Program-made: the position numbers and the translations under genes
The notes under the pieces: generated by a model
Seen by the model: the letters and a program-made list of their open reading frames with translations, nothing else
Told to the model about the DNA's origin: nothing
The model's database searches: none
Part shown: positions 10,646-20,959 of the stretch, in pieces
Position numbering within the stretch: position 1 is the stretch's first letter
Layout of the letters: each line of letters opens with the position of its first letter
Source of the DNA: Sulfurimonas sp.
GTDB lineage: Bacteria; Campylobacterota; Campylobacteria; Campylobacterales; Sulfurimonadaceae
Assembly: GCF_028694605.1 (NCBI RefSeq)
Contig: NZ_JAQVKP010000004.1
Coordinates: forward strand, 62,001-126,000
Direction of reading: 5' to 3'
Length of the DNA stretch: 64,000 bases

Positions 10646-12198
10646 GTAAAAAAGAACAACACTCTTTCTCCAGTGTACTTTCTATCAATCCATACAAAGG
10701 TGATTATGTTGTTGGGGTTTCCGGTGCTTTAAACACGATAACTTCTGCAACGTATGACAAAGAACAGTATGTCATATCTTATCTCAATACAAAGAGTTTT
10801 ATTAATAGCAACATAGCGGTAAGCAAAAACATCCCGGAAGATGATTTATATGATGCCATATATAATAAAGCGTATGATGAGTTAGGTCTTGATCAGGCTG
10901 TGATGTACAGAATTGAGTACATAGAAACTTTCAATAGACTTGATGAAGACAATAGAAACTTTCATGTATTTATAATAGATCCTATTGTTATAGATGACGT
11001 TTTTAAAAATAGTGTGGATAAAGTCAAATACATTGACTATATTATTCCCTCACCTCTACTTCTAAAATCTCTTTATGCAAAAAACATTATTGAAGATAGC
11101 GGTGTTCACTGTTTTATCTATTTTCAAGAAAACGATACCTTTATTACCATATATAATGATAAAGGGTTTGTTTACACAAAATCTATCAATTACTCATTTG
11201 CTCAGATGCACGAGAGATTTTGTGAGCTATATGGTGAGATGGTTGAGTATGAGGATTTCATCCGCTTTCTCTCTTATGAAGATTTAAAAACAACTGACAG
11301 CCCCTATAAAACATTTGTTATTAAACTCTACAAAGAGATATTTGCAAACATAAACGATGTCTTGACTTACGTAAAAAGAGCCTTGGATATAGAGAAAATC
11401 GATTCTATTTATATTGACACACAGCTTCCGTCATTGACTAAGATAGATGAGATGGCAGAAGTTGAACTTGGCATTAGAAGCAGCGGCTTTAACTTCAATT
11501 ATGGATATCTAAGCAGTGAAACAACTCATATAGACCATTTTCATGCACTTATGCATCTATATGCGTCTCTGTCGGAAAAAGAGAGATATGCATGTGATTT
11601 TACTATTTATCATCGCCCTCCAAAGTTCACACAAAGGGATAGTGGACAAGCGATACTCTTTTCTGTTGCTGCGCTCCTACTTGCCTTTTTATATCCTGCT
11701 TCCTTTTGGACTCTCACGTATGCACAATCTCTACAGTACAAACTGCTTGAAGAAGAGTACAAAAATGTTCATATTATGAAACTGACCAGAGAAGCGACCA
11801 TAAACAACAAAGAGGCTGAAAAGAAGAGGATTGCCCAATTAGTTGACAATGAAAAACAAGAGTATATTGATAAAAAAAATACACTCATCAAAATTCATGA
11901 CGTAAAAGTCAACTATCCGATGAAAGCTGATTTATTACAAATACTCACAAAAGATTTTAACGCTTACGATGTTAATTTGGAAACTGTTTTTTACTCAGAA
12001 GTTGAGAAAAGCGAGAAGAGTGAAGCTTCTAAAGATTTCAAATTTGGTCTGGTTTCTTCCAGCGACAAGAAGATGACTGATTTGATTAAATATCTAACCA
12101 AAACATACGGAGGAAAGTTTCACTTCTCTATCAATGAGATATCATTCAACAGTGAAGAAAAACTATACTTTGGTGAGTTGAAAGTGAGTCTGCTATGA
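10642..12198 (+). CDS. PilM/PilN-like (MshI-like) pilus/secretion assembly protein: actin-like N-terminal domain, TM, periplasmic domain
   Basis: Operon position and topology; single TM (AILFSVAALLLAFLYPASFWTL) followed by coiled coil. Confidence 0.55.
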   Translation: MSKKEQHSFSSVLSINPYKGDYVVGVSGALNTITSATYDKEQYVISYLNTKSFINSNIAVSKNIPEDDLYDAIYNKAYDELGLDQAVMYRIEYIETFNRLDEDNRNFHVFIIDPIVIDDVFKNSVDKVKYIDYIIPSPLLLKSLYAKNIIEDSGVHCFIYFQENDTFITIYNDKGFVYTKSINYSFAQMHERFCELYGEMVEYEDFIRFLSYEDLKTTDSPYKTFVIKLYKEIFANINDVLTYVKRALDIEKIDSIYIDTQLPSLTKIDEMAEVELGIRSSGFNFNYGYLSSETTHIDHFHALMHLYASLSEKERYACDFTIYHRPPKFTQRDSGQAILFSVAALLLAFLYPASFWTLTYAQSLQYKLLEEEYKNVHIMKLTREATINNKEAEKKRIAQLVDNEKQEYIDKKNTLIKIHDVKVNYPMKADLLQILTKDFNAYDVNLETVFYSEVEKSEKSEASKDFKFGLVSSSDKKMTDLIKYLTKTYGGKFHFSINEISFNSEEKLYFGELKVSLL

Positions 12199-12833
12199 AT
12201 TTCAAATTGATGATTGAAGAGTTTTTGCAAAAAATAGATACTTTCTTTAAAGAAAAGTCGCAAAAAGATAAATACATGGTTTATATCATGATTTTAGCGA
12301 TTTTTTCTGCTGTTGCGTACCCTTTTTATGAGAGTTCGGAAAATGAATTTAAGGCAGTAAAACAAAAAGTTGCCGATGTTGCGGCAAAGATTGATGCGGA
12401 CAAAATTTATCTTAAAGTCAATACTGAGGCTGTTGTTGCCAAACTTGAACAAGATATTAAAGGTTTGGAAAATGAACTGGTTGTCCAAAAAGATCAAAAT
12501 AAGTATATAAAAGAGAGGATAGAAGAGATTTCATCTCTTATTTACAACGAAAAGGCATGGGGTGAGTATCTCAACTCGGTCTCCGTTCATGCAAAGAATC
12601 ATAATATCAAGATACTTAACTTTGTCAACACCTACTCTCTTAATAATGCTGCATCATTTGGGCATGTATTGGACATCTCTCTTGATGTCACCGGGAATTA
12701 TGTAGATACTGTGAAGTTTATTAACTCTTTAGAGCAAAGTAACTTGGTAGTAGATGTTCACGATTTAGATATTAAGGCTCAAGAGAGACTTAATTCAAAA
12801 ATTGTCATTTCGGTTTGGGGGATTACATACTAA
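12195..12833 (+). CDS. PilO-like (MshJ-like) inner membrane assembly protein
   Basis: N-terminal TM, coiled coil, C-terminal VTGNYVDTVKFINSLEQSNLVVDVHDL ferredoxin-like fold signature. Confidence 0.6.
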   Translation: MNFKLMIEEFLQKIDTFFKEKSQKDKYMVYIMILAIFSAVAYPFYESSENEFKAVKQKVADVAAKIDADKIYLKVNTEAVVAKLEQDIKGLENELVVQKDQNKYIKERIEEISSLIYNEKAWGEYLNSVSVHAKNHNIKILNFVNTYSLNNAASFGHVLDISLDVTGNYVDTVKFINSLEQSNLVVDVHDLDIKAQERLNSKIVISVWGITY

Positions 12834-12835
12834 TG

Positions 12836-13303
12836 AAAACTGTATTCATATTATTACTCACGCTGTTTTTGTCTCATGCTCTTTTAGCTACTGAATTAGA
12901 TTGGGTGGATGAGCAGATTGCAGCGATTAAACCGCCAAGAAAAGGCGTTGTGGTCTCAGGGGTTGATAACCCGTTTGTTTTTCTCAATAAAAACAAGCCA
13001 AAAGATGCCAAAAAAGACGGTGCTGCTTCTGTTGCCAGTGGTGCTCCTACGGTACAAAAAGCAGCCACAGATGCTAAAAAAGAGAAAAAAGAACTCACAA
13101 GTGCCGATTTCAGCCTAAATACCATCATCAATGCGTCAGCAATGATTAATGGGAATTGGTACAAACAAAACGATATAGTGAGCGAGTACACCATCTCAGA
13201 GATAGACAGACAGTTTGTTATCCTCAAAAACAAAAAAGGCGATAAGACGATTTTCTTATCAACGGCAACTAAAAAACCAACTCTAAAATTCAAAAATAAG
13301 TAG
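12836..13303 (+). CDS. PilP/MshK- or CtsR-like periplasmic protein
   Basis: Signal peptide (MKTVFILLLTLFLSHALLA); C-terminal NAMINGNWYKQNDIVSEYTISEIDRQFVILKNKKGDKTIFL typical of PilP/GspC-like domains. Confidence 0.5.
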   Translation, partial: KTVFILLLTLFLSHALLATELDWVDEQIAAIKPPRKGVVVSGVDNPFVFLNKNKPKDAKKDGAASVASGAPTVQKAATDAKKEKKELTSADFSLNTIINASAMINGNWYKQNDIVSEYTISEIDRQFVILKNKKGDKTIFLSTATKKPTLKFKNK

Positions 13304-13312
13304 GGCAGATTC

Positions 13313-14914
13313 ATGAAACTTATCAAAACAGCAGTGTCTTCAACACTTTTAACCTTTCTTCTTTCAAGCGGTGTTTATGCAGGTGATTGTACTTATGAAC
13401 TCTTTAGCATTAGTTCTACAAAAGAGACTAAGATAATTGATTTTATAGAACAGCTTAGTGATGAGTGTGGCTTTAGTATCATTGTTACCGATCCAAATGC
13501 GCAAAAGTTCTTAGATACGACGTTAAATAAAACAAATCTGAATAATTTAACGATTGATGAAGTATTTAAAATTGTACTCAAAGAAAACAACCTTACATAC
13601 ACTCTTGAAAACAATCTTTTAAAGATTGCTTATCTTGAGACAAAGATGTTTAACATTGACTATATTCTTTCTCAGAGAAAAAGTGAATCAAAGACCAACA
13701 TTACACTATCCTCAGAAGGAGCAGGTACAGCCTCAACTACGGGAACAACGACTACTGCTACCACAGGCAATGAAAAAGGCGGCGGAAGTGCCGGTAAGTC
13801 AGGAATGAAGGTTGACAGTTCAGATGAAGTTGCATTTTGGCACGAACTTGACTTAGAGCTTCAAAAAGTGCTTAATAGGCCTGAAGATTTATATGAAGCA
13901 AAGCCACCTGTAATAAACAAAAATGCCGGAATCATTACTGTAACTGCGACCGTCAAGCAGATGGAAAGATTTGAGTCGTACCTCAAAAAACTACAAGATA
14001 AAGTGCAACTCCAAGTTCTTATTGATGTGCAACTTCTCTCTGTTACACTGAGTGAAGGAAAGACAACCGGTGTTGACTGGTCTCAACTTTATAAGCTTCA
14101 AAATATTGATTTAGGGTTTGACTATGTCAGCAAAAACAATCTTATAGAATTTACAAACGAAGGCGGTGTCTTGGGAGTTACATCATTTGACACAATGGGC
14201 AAACAAGCCGTAAACAATGCGCATGCATTTCAGCTCTCAGCAAAAGGCAGCTTGGATGAAGTTATCAAATTCCTTAAAACTCAGGGAGATGTTAGCTCTA
14301 TCTCTAACCCAAAAGTCCTAACACTTAACAACCAACCGGCACTTATAACTGCAGGTACAGAGTATTTTTACAAAATTATCAGCACAGAGACACTCTCAGG
14401 AACAACTAGCGGTACGCAAAGCACAAGCGAGGATTTACAATCAGTGTTTGCGGGTGTACTTTTAGACATCACCCCTGAAATTTCAGATGACAATATGATT
14501 ACACTTAAGATTAACCCTTCTCTCTCAGAAACTACAAGCGATATAGCAGCAATTGCGGGAGCAGACAGGACTATGCCGCCGGATCTTCGCCGCCGTCAAC
14601 TCTCCTCGGTTGTGACTGTAAAGGATGGAAACCGCATTATTTTAGGCGGTCTTATCAATACGCATGACTTCGTTGATGTAAATAAAGTACCGATTCTCGG
14701 TGACATTCCTATACTTAACTATCTTTTCAAGTATGAGAACAAATCAAAAACAACACAAGAGCTTGTTATTGTAATTGAGCCACGCATCATTACAAAAGGC
14801 AAAAAAGAGGTTTCACTTTCAGAACTAGGCTACAAGGGACTTCCTGACAAAGTTTTACTGAACACCAAAGATGGTATCAATGCTACAAAAGACAGTATAA
14901 AAGAGAATGATTGA
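13313..14914 (+). CDS. Type II secretion/type IV pilus secretin (GspD/MshL family; CtsD-like)
   Basis: Secretin core: VTVKDGNRIILGGLINTHDFVDVNKVPILGDIPILNYLFKYENKSKTTQELVIVIEPRII. Confidence 0.9.
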   Translation: MKLIKTAVSSTLLTFLLSSGVYAGDCTYELFSISSTKETKIIDFIEQLSDECGFSIIVTDPNAQKFLDTTLNKTNLNNLTIDEVFKIVLKENNLTYTLENNLLKIAYLETKMFNIDYILSQRKSESKTNITLSSEGAGTASTTGTTTTATTGNEKGGGSAGKSGMKVDSSDEVAFWHELDLELQKVLNRPEDLYEAKPPVINKNAGIITVTATVKQMERFESYLKKLQDKVQLQVLIDVQLLSVTLSEGKTTGVDWSQLYKLQNIDLGFDYVSKNNLIEFTNEGGVLGVTSFDTMGKQAVNNAHAFQLSAKGSLDEVIKFLKTQGDVSSISNPKVLTLNNQPALITAGTEYFYKIISTETLSGTTSGTQSTSEDLQSVFAGVLLDITPEISDDNMITLKINPSLSETTSDIAAIAGADRTMPPDLRRRQLSSVVTVKDGNRIILGGLINTHDFVDVNKVPILGDIPILNYLFKYENKSKTTQELVIVIEPRIITKGKKEVSLSELGYKGLPDKVLLNTKDGINATKDSIKEND

Positions 14915-15726
14915 AACAGAGTATCTATGAAAACTCAAGGGATGTTTTTTTAGATACTGTCGATGCTAAAGATTACATCCATTTTGAGAAGTTATCGGCT
15001 ATATATGACTCTCTAAGAAATTCTATTGAAAAACCTCTCAAAATGGTTCTTCTTTACGGAAAGCCGGGAACGGGCAAAAGTATGTTTCTCTCAAAACTTC
15101 ATGAAAGTCTTGAGTCTTCTCAGAAAGTTTGCCTCTACAAAACACCCATTTTGGATGAGAGTGAGTTTTTTAAAACACTCGCTCAAGATCTTTACGATAT
15201 GCGTTATGAAGGGGAGCTAAACTTTACACAATTTATCAAGGTTGTTGAAAACAGAGAGCTTGGAGAGACTGCAATTCCGCTTATCCTTTTAGATGAGGCA
15301 CAGCTATATACAACTCCAATGATGGAAAAAATCAGGCTTCTGTCAGATACACGCAAAGTAAAATTTGTTATTGCTCTTCATAAGACTGAAAAAGAGGATA
15401 TTATAGCAAAAGAGCATTTTCAAACCAGAATCTGGGAGAGCATTAAGCTAGAAAATGCTTCCGCTGCAGAACTTAAAATTTATATTCAAAAAAAACTTAT
15501 GAAAGTTAACTGTATAGACACGGCAAGTATGTTTACACAAAAATCTATAGATTTAATCCACAAATTAACAGATGGGAACTATCGAGATGTCAACAAAATA
15601 GTCTATACCCTCTTTGATATCTATCTCTATTATGCCAACAACAACCCGTCTAAAATAAACCAAAATGAAATTTCTACCAAATACATTGAAATGGCAGCTA
15701 TTCATACAGGACTTATAGATGCTTAA
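14911..15726 (+). CDS. AAA ATPase, ExeA/MshM-like (CtsP-like)
   Basis: Walker A LYGKPGTGKSMFL, Walker B LILLDEAQLY. Confidence 0.8.
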   Translation: MKQSIYENSRDVFLDTVDAKDYIHFEKLSAIYDSLRNSIEKPLKMVLLYGKPGTGKSMFLSKLHESLESSQKVCLYKTPILDESEFFKTLAQDLYDMRYEGELNFTQFIKVVENRELGETAIPLILLDEAQLYTTPMMEKIRLLSDTRKVKFVIALHKTEKEDIIAKEHFQTRIWESIKLENASAAELKIYIQKKLMKVNCIDTASMFTQKSIDLIHKLTDGNYRDVNKIVYTLFDIYLYYANNNPSKINQNEISTKYIEMAAIHTGLIDA

Positions 15727-16624
15727 TATTCATGATTTAGAAAAAAGACATAAGAAATATAAAATAAATTCCATGCTTCCTTTTATTGTTTTATCTACCG
15801 TTGTGGGAGCCACATTGATTGGGGCTGCTTTTTTTGTTTTGACATATCAAAAAGAAGAATTAGTAGCAAACATACAACAAGCAGATGTGCAGGTTGCTTC
15901 TCTGCGCGCCACCCCTCTGGACAAAAACAACTCCGAAGCGCTTCTGGTTGAAGACAAGAAACCGCAAGAGAAAGCCCAAGAGATAAACGAGACTGCTATT
16001 GCTCAGAATTCTGTGGAAGCAAAAGAGAATACACAAAGCATTCAAGAAATCAAAAAAGAACCGGAAATTCAAGAGGAGATTAAAAGAGTTGTTCTTACTC
16101 CATCATTGGAGTTTATCTCCAAAATTGACACAACTGCTCCAAAAAACCACTCTTTGGAAGTCATCTCAAATAAAAAGAAAGAAGTTGTTGTAGCCGAAGA
16201 GATAAAACCGGTCATACAAGAGATAAAAGTAGAAAAAATTGAGCCGATAAAGATGGAAGAACCGGAAATTCCGATAGCCAAAGAGGAAAAAAAAGGTTCT
16301 ATAAGTATATCAAGAAGGGATGAGCAAAAAGATATAGCAGATGTTATTAAAAGATTCAATGTCAATCACAATCCTGCACTTAGTCTCTTTGTTGCAAAAA
16401 AATATTATCAGCTTGGTGATTATGAGCAAGCTTACAACTATGCATTGGCAACCAATGACATTAATAAGAACATTGAGGAGAGCTGGATTCTCTTTGCCAA
16501 GTCACTTGTAAAATTAAATAAAAAAGAGATGGCGGTAGAAACACTTAAAAAGTATATCTCTCATTCAAACTCTCCACAAGCAAAACAGCTTTTAGAGGAA
16601 ATCAAGGTAGGGAAATTCCAATGA
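15719..16624 (+). CDS. Single-TM TPR-containing protein (MshN-like; possible CtsX position)
   Basis: N-terminal TM, charged linker, C-terminal TPR-like repeats. Confidence 0.55.
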   Translation: MLNIHDLEKRHKKYKINSMLPFIVLSTVVGATLIGAAFFVLTYQKEELVANIQQADVQVASLRATPLDKNNSEALLVEDKKPQEKAQEINETAIAQNSVEAKENTQSIQEIKKEPEIQEEIKRVVLTPSLEFISKIDTTAPKNHSLEVISNKKKEVVVAEEIKPVIQEIKVEKIEPIKMEEPEIPIAKEEKKGSISISRRDEQKDIADVIKRFNVNHNPALSLFVAKKYYQLGDYEQAYNYALATNDINKNIEESWILFAKSLVKLNKKEMAVETLKKYISHSNSPQAKQLLEEIKVGKFQ

Positions 16625-17166
16625 AAGTTGCTATAGTATTTATATTGTTAACGCTTAGTTTATATGCAGACACAAAAAGAGACCTTCTTCATCTTTTTCA
16701 AAACAAACAGTACGAAGAGGCATGCAATCTTGGTTTTAAAAATTTTAGCGATAACTCAAAAGATGAAGAGTATGTATCTTTGTACTCATTTGCATGCTTA
16801 AACATAGATTATATTGATCGCCTCTCAGTTGCCATCACAACGTTGAAATACTCCAAAGAAGCCCGTGCAAATGCCTCTTATTTCTCAACGATATTGCTGC
16901 AAAAAAAACTTCTTTATCATGCAATGCTGGATGATTATGATATCTCATCGCTAAATTTGCCAAAGACAGATTATGTTTTATCAAAAGTTTTCGATTTTTA
17001 TACAAAAAAGACAAATGCCCAAAAACAAGAGTATTATATATTTGAAGATGAAAATGACAGTGCGTTAAAATATAAGCTTTATATTTTAAAAGATGGTAAA
17101 ATAGACAAAGTAGTTATTGAAGAGTTTTACAATTCAGTTAGCATAAAAAAACATATCTACTGGTAG
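16621..17166 (+). CDS. Exported hypothetical protein in the secretion/pilus operon
   Basis: Signal peptide, overlaps upstream stop (ATGA), operon context. Confidence 0.6.
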   Translation: MKVAIVFILLTLSLYADTKRDLLHLFQNKQYEEACNLGFKNFSDNSKDEEYVSLYSFACLNIDYIDRLSVAITTLKYSKEARANASYFSTILLQKKLLYHAMLDDYDISSLNLPKTDYVLSKVFDFYTKKTNAQKQEYYIFEDENDSALKYKLYILKDGKIDKVVIEEFYNSVSIKKHIYW

Positions 17167-17175
17167 GAAATACGT

Positions 17176-18912
17176 ATGTTGGACAGGATAACGTCGGATT
17201 TATTGGCTAACGGCTCTATTATGAAGAGTCAAGTTGATAGATTAATTGCAAAAGGTCTGGATAGCAATCTTATCTTGAGAGATATTACTATTTCCGGCTT
17301 TATGACAATGGACAGGTTAATTAGATTCATTGTTGACAAAATCCAAGCCGGTGAGTACCATTTATCAATTATTGACAATTATGATTATATTCAAGAAAAA
17401 GATGTCCTTACCAAACTAGCCCAAAAACAGAATGTTCCGTTTCTTGATTTGGACTCTATTGATATGGATTACAGACTTACTGAAAAAGTTTCACTTACAC
17501 AACTAAAAAAATACAACGCATTTCCGATTACAGAAGATGAGTTAAGCATTACGGTTGCATTTTGCGATCCTTTGGATATTGAAGCACACGAGGCTCTACA
17601 GAGACTTTTTCCAAAAAAACCTGTAAAAATTGCAGTAGCAACCAGAAGACAAATTGATTCTTATCTTTTCAAAGTAGAATTAAAAGACAGCATTAAAGGT
17701 CTTGTAAAAAAAATAAGAGATGAGCTTAACTCCATAAACTCCATTGAGGAACAACAAGAAGCCTCTTCCATTCTTCTTCTTATTGATGTTATTTTAAGCG
17801 CTTGTATAAAAGACAGGGCGAGTGATGTGCATATCGAGCCTACAGAAAAAAACTGTGTTGTCAGAACCCGTATTGATGGAAAATTGGTAGAGATTTTTAT
17901 CTTTGAAAAAGACATCTACCCACCTCTTGCATCTAGGCTTAAGCTCCTTGCAAACCTTGATATTGCAGAAAAAAGAAAACCTCAGGATGGGCGTTTTTCA
18001 ACCATGGTCTCCGGCAGGGAGTATGACTATCGTATCTCTACACTTCCTATTCTCTATGGCGAATCTATTGTTATGAGGGTGCTTGACAAACAAAAAGCAC
18101 TTGTTAGACTTGAAGATGCCGGAATGGACGCAGTAAGTTATCAAAAGTTTTTAAAAGCTTTAAAAACTCCTTATGGTATCATACTTGTTACGGGTCCAAC
18201 AGGAAGCGGTAAAACAACAACGCTCTACGGAGCTCTTAATGAACTTAGGAATGTTGAAGACAAAGTCATAACAGTTGAAGACCCGGTTGAGTATAGAATG
18301 AATCTAATTCAGCAGGTGCAGGTAAATCCAAAAGTAGGACTTACATTTGCAGCAGCACTCAGATCTATCCTTAGACAAGACCCTGACAAGATTATGATTG
18401 GTGAGATTCGTGATTCAGAAACACTTGAGATTGCCGTAAAAGCCGCTTTAACCGGTCACTTGGTTATATCTACTCTGCACACAAATGATTCCATCAGTGC
18501 AGTAACTCGTATGGTGGATATGGGAATTGCCCCTTATCTTATCAGTGGTTCTTTGGTTGCCATACAGGCGCAAAGGCTTGTAAGAAAAATATGTCTTAAT
18601 TGTAAAACAGAGGAGAGGGTTTCCACATCTGCATTGGAGGAGTTTAAAGACATCATCCCTCCCGATAGCAAATTTTATATCGGAAAAGGGTGCAGAGAGT
18701 GCAAGGAAACAGGGTATATGGGCAGGGAAATGATCTGCGAAGTTTTAGTTGTCAATGAGAAAATTTCATCTCTTATTGCAAAAAATGCATCAGTAGAAGC
18801 GATTCATGCACAAGCTCTGAAAGATGGATTTGTAGGATTATTAGAAAACGGTATCAGCAAAGCTCTTGCCGGTGTAACAAGTTTAGAAGAAATTTTAAGG
18901 GTGGCAAAATAA
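17176..18912 (+). CDS. Type II secretion/type IV pilus assembly ATPase (GspE/PilB/MshE family; CtsE-like)
   Basis: Walker A VTGPTGSGKTTTLYGAL, ASP/HIS boxes, CxxC metal site (CLNCKTE...CRECKETGYMGR). Confidence 0.93.
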   Translation: MLDRITSDLLANGSIMKSQVDRLIAKGLDSNLILRDITISGFMTMDRLIRFIVDKIQAGEYHLSIIDNYDYIQEKDVLTKLAQKQNVPFLDLDSIDMDYRLTEKVSLTQLKKYNAFPITEDELSITVAFCDPLDIEAHEALQRLFPKKPVKIAVATRRQIDSYLFKVELKDSIKGLVKKIRDELNSINSIEEQQEASSILLLIDVILSACIKDRASDVHIEPTEKNCVVRTRIDGKLVEIFIFEKDIYPPLASRLKLLANLDIAEKRKPQDGRFSTMVSGREYDYRISTLPILYGESIVMRVLDKQKALVRLEDAGMDAVSYQKFLKALKTPYGIILVTGPTGSGKTTTLYGALNELRNVEDKVITVEDPVEYRMNLIQQVQVNPKVGLTFAAALRSILRQDPDKIMIGEIRDSETLEIAVKAALTGHLVISTLHTNDSISAVTRMVDMGIAPYLISGSLVAIQAQRLVRKICLNCKTEERVSTSALEEFKDIIPPDSKFYIGKGCRECKETGYMGREMICEVLVVNEKISSLIAKNASVEAIHAQALKDGFVGLLENGISKALAGVTSLEEILRVAK

Positions 18913-20159
18913 TGAAGTACTTTATAGCGACTATACTTACCAGAGGTAAAAAAGAGCAAATTGCGATGTATGCCGAAGATAGAAAACAAGCTCATGATCT
19001 TACGAAGCTAAAGTATTCAGGCATAATTTTAAAAGTTTCAGAAGAGCAAGAGCCTCTTGATGCACAGCTAAAAAGACTAAAAAACGATCTCTTAAGCAAC
19101 GTCAAAAAAAGAAAAATAAAACCTGATGCTCTAATCGCTTCTATTAGACAGTTGGCTGTTATGACAAATGCAGGTATTTCTATCTATGATTCACTCAGTG
19201 AAATAGCAAAATCAACAACAGACGAAGCACTTAAGCTTGTGTTTAGCAAACTTGCAGAAGATATCAACTCCGGACATTCACTCTCCAAATCAATGAACAA
19301 TTTTCGTTTTGAGCTAGGAAACCTAGCCATAGCGATGGTACAGCTTGGTGAAAAAACAGGTAATTTAGACGACGCTTTATACTCTCTTGCTAACATGCTT
19401 GAAGAGATTCGTTCTAACGTTATCAAGTTTAAAAAAGCGATGGCATACCCAAGAAACGTTATGATTGCAATGGCTGTTGCATTTACAGTTTTAATTTCGT
19501 ATGTTGTCCCAAACTTTAAGACTATGTTTGAAAAGCTTCATGCTGAGCTTCCTTTACCGACACTCATACTACTAAAATTAGAGTATCTTTTTAACAATTA
19601 TGGGCTTTATGTCGTTGCCGTGCTCTTCTTCTCCTTCATTATTTTTAGGTATTTGGTGAACAATAACAAAGAGATACGGTATGGGTGGCATAAAGTTCTT
19701 TTAAGAACATATCTCATAAAAAACATCATAATGTTTGCGACCCTTAGCCGATTTACACTTGTATTTTCGGAGCTTATCCGTGCCGGTATTCCTATTGCAG
19801 AAGCTCTTGATACAGCAATTTCTATGATTGACAACCTTCCACTGAAAAACAAACTCTCTTCCGTCAGAATAGCGGTGGAAAAAGGCTCTTCACTTCATGA
19901 GGGTCTAGAAGATACAAAGCTTTTTGAAAATATGATTATTCAGATGATAAGCGCAGGTGAAGAGAGCGGTACTCTCGATACGATGGTTGGAAAAGTAGCA
20001 GAGTATTACAAAATGCGCTTTGATGCTATTATCGATGGTCTATCCGAGGCAATTGAGCCGATAATGCTCTTTGTGCTTGCCAGCATGGTTCTTCTTCTTG
20101 CTCTTGGTATCTTCTTGCCGATGTGGGATATGGGTAATGCGGTTATGGGTAAAAAATAG
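18912..20159 (+). CDS. Type II secretion/type IV pilus inner-membrane protein (GspF/PilC/MshG family; CtsF-like)
   Basis: Duplicated T2SSF domains (LAVMTNAGISIYDSLSEIA; LIRAGIPIAEALDTA...MISAGEESGTLDTM). Confidence 0.93.
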   Translation: MKYFIATILTRGKKEQIAMYAEDRKQAHDLTKLKYSGIILKVSEEQEPLDAQLKRLKNDLLSNVKKRKIKPDALIASIRQLAVMTNAGISIYDSLSEIAKSTTDEALKLVFSKLAEDINSGHSLSKSMNNFRFELGNLAIAMVQLGEKTGNLDDALYSLANMLEEIRSNVIKFKKAMAYPRNVMIAMAVAFTVLISYVVPNFKTMFEKLHAELPLPTLILLKLEYLFNNYGLYVVAVLFFSFIIFRYLVNNNKEIRYGWHKVLLRTYLIKNIIMFATLSRFTLVFSELIRAGIPIAEALDTAISMIDNLPLKNKLSSVRIAVEKGSSLHEGLEDTKLFENMIIQMISAGEESGTLDTMVGKVAEYYKMRFDAIIDGLSEAIEPIMLFVLASMVLLLALGIFLPMWDMGNAVMGKK

Positions 20160-20177
20160 GAATTTATCCTATTTTTT
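20151..20177. terminator. Bidirectional terminator between convergent ctsF-like gene and yebC
   Basis: Perfect 11-bp stem AAAAAATAGGA/TCCTATTTTTT with 5-nt loop, A/T tracts on both sides, overlaps both stop codons. Confidence 0.75.
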
Positions 20178-20886
20178 ATGCAATATTTGTAAAAACTTTT
20201 TGAACATCGTCATCGTCTTCGAGTCTCTCTAATACTTTGTCGATGTCTTGTTGTTGTTCTGGAGTAAGCGAGAGTGGACTTGTCGCCATTCTCTCTAGGT
20301 TGGCTTTTTTTATCTCTACCCCCATCCCTTCAAGCGCACTGCTGATTGCTCCAAAACTTGTATAATCCGCGGTTACGATAACCACACCTTCTTCTGCCTC
20401 AATCTCTTCAAGTCCGGCATCTATAAGCTCAAGTTCAAGCTCTTCAATATCCATACCATCTTTTAGGTCAAACTCAAAAATCGCTTTTCTCTCAAACATA
20501 AAATCAAGCGAACCTTTTGTAAGCATCTCTCCGCCGTTCTTAGAAAGGATACTCTTAACATTTGCAACAGTTCTTGTGTTATTATCAGTCATACACTCTA
20601 TGAAAACCTGTACGCCATGAGGAAGCTTCCCTTCAAAATTAACCTCTTGCATATTTGTCATATCTTTTGATGTTGCTCTCTTGATTGCTGCTTCAATATT
20701 CTCTTTTGGCATATTTTCGGCTTTAGCATTAAGTATCGCCGTACGAAGTTTTGAGTTGCTATCCGGATCACCTCCACCCTCTTTTGCTGCAACCGTTATC
20801 AGTTTTCCAAGTTTTGGGAACAACTTTGACATCGCCCCCCATCTCTTTAGTTTTGATGCCTTTCTATACTCAAAAGCTCTTCCCAT
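20176..20886 (-). CDS. yebC: YebC/PmpR family transcriptional/translation regulator
   Basis: [44 protein letters not shown]. Confidence 0.95.
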   Translation of the reverse strand: MGRAFEYRKASKLKRWGAMSKLFPKLGKLITVAAKEGGGDPDSNSKLRTAILNAKAENMPKENIEAAIKRATSKDMTNMQEVNFEGKLPHGVQVFIECMTDNNTRTVANVKSILSKNGGEMLTKGSLDFMFERKAIFEFDLKDGMDIEELELELIDAGLEEIEAEEGVVIVTADYTSFGAISSALEGMGVEIKKANLERMATSPLSLTPEQQQDIDKVLERLEDDDDVQKVFTNIA

Positions 20887-20959
20887 GCGTACTCCTAATT
20901 TACACTCACTTTAAAAATCAAAAATGTATAATAGCATATTAGACCGTACGGGGGATTTA

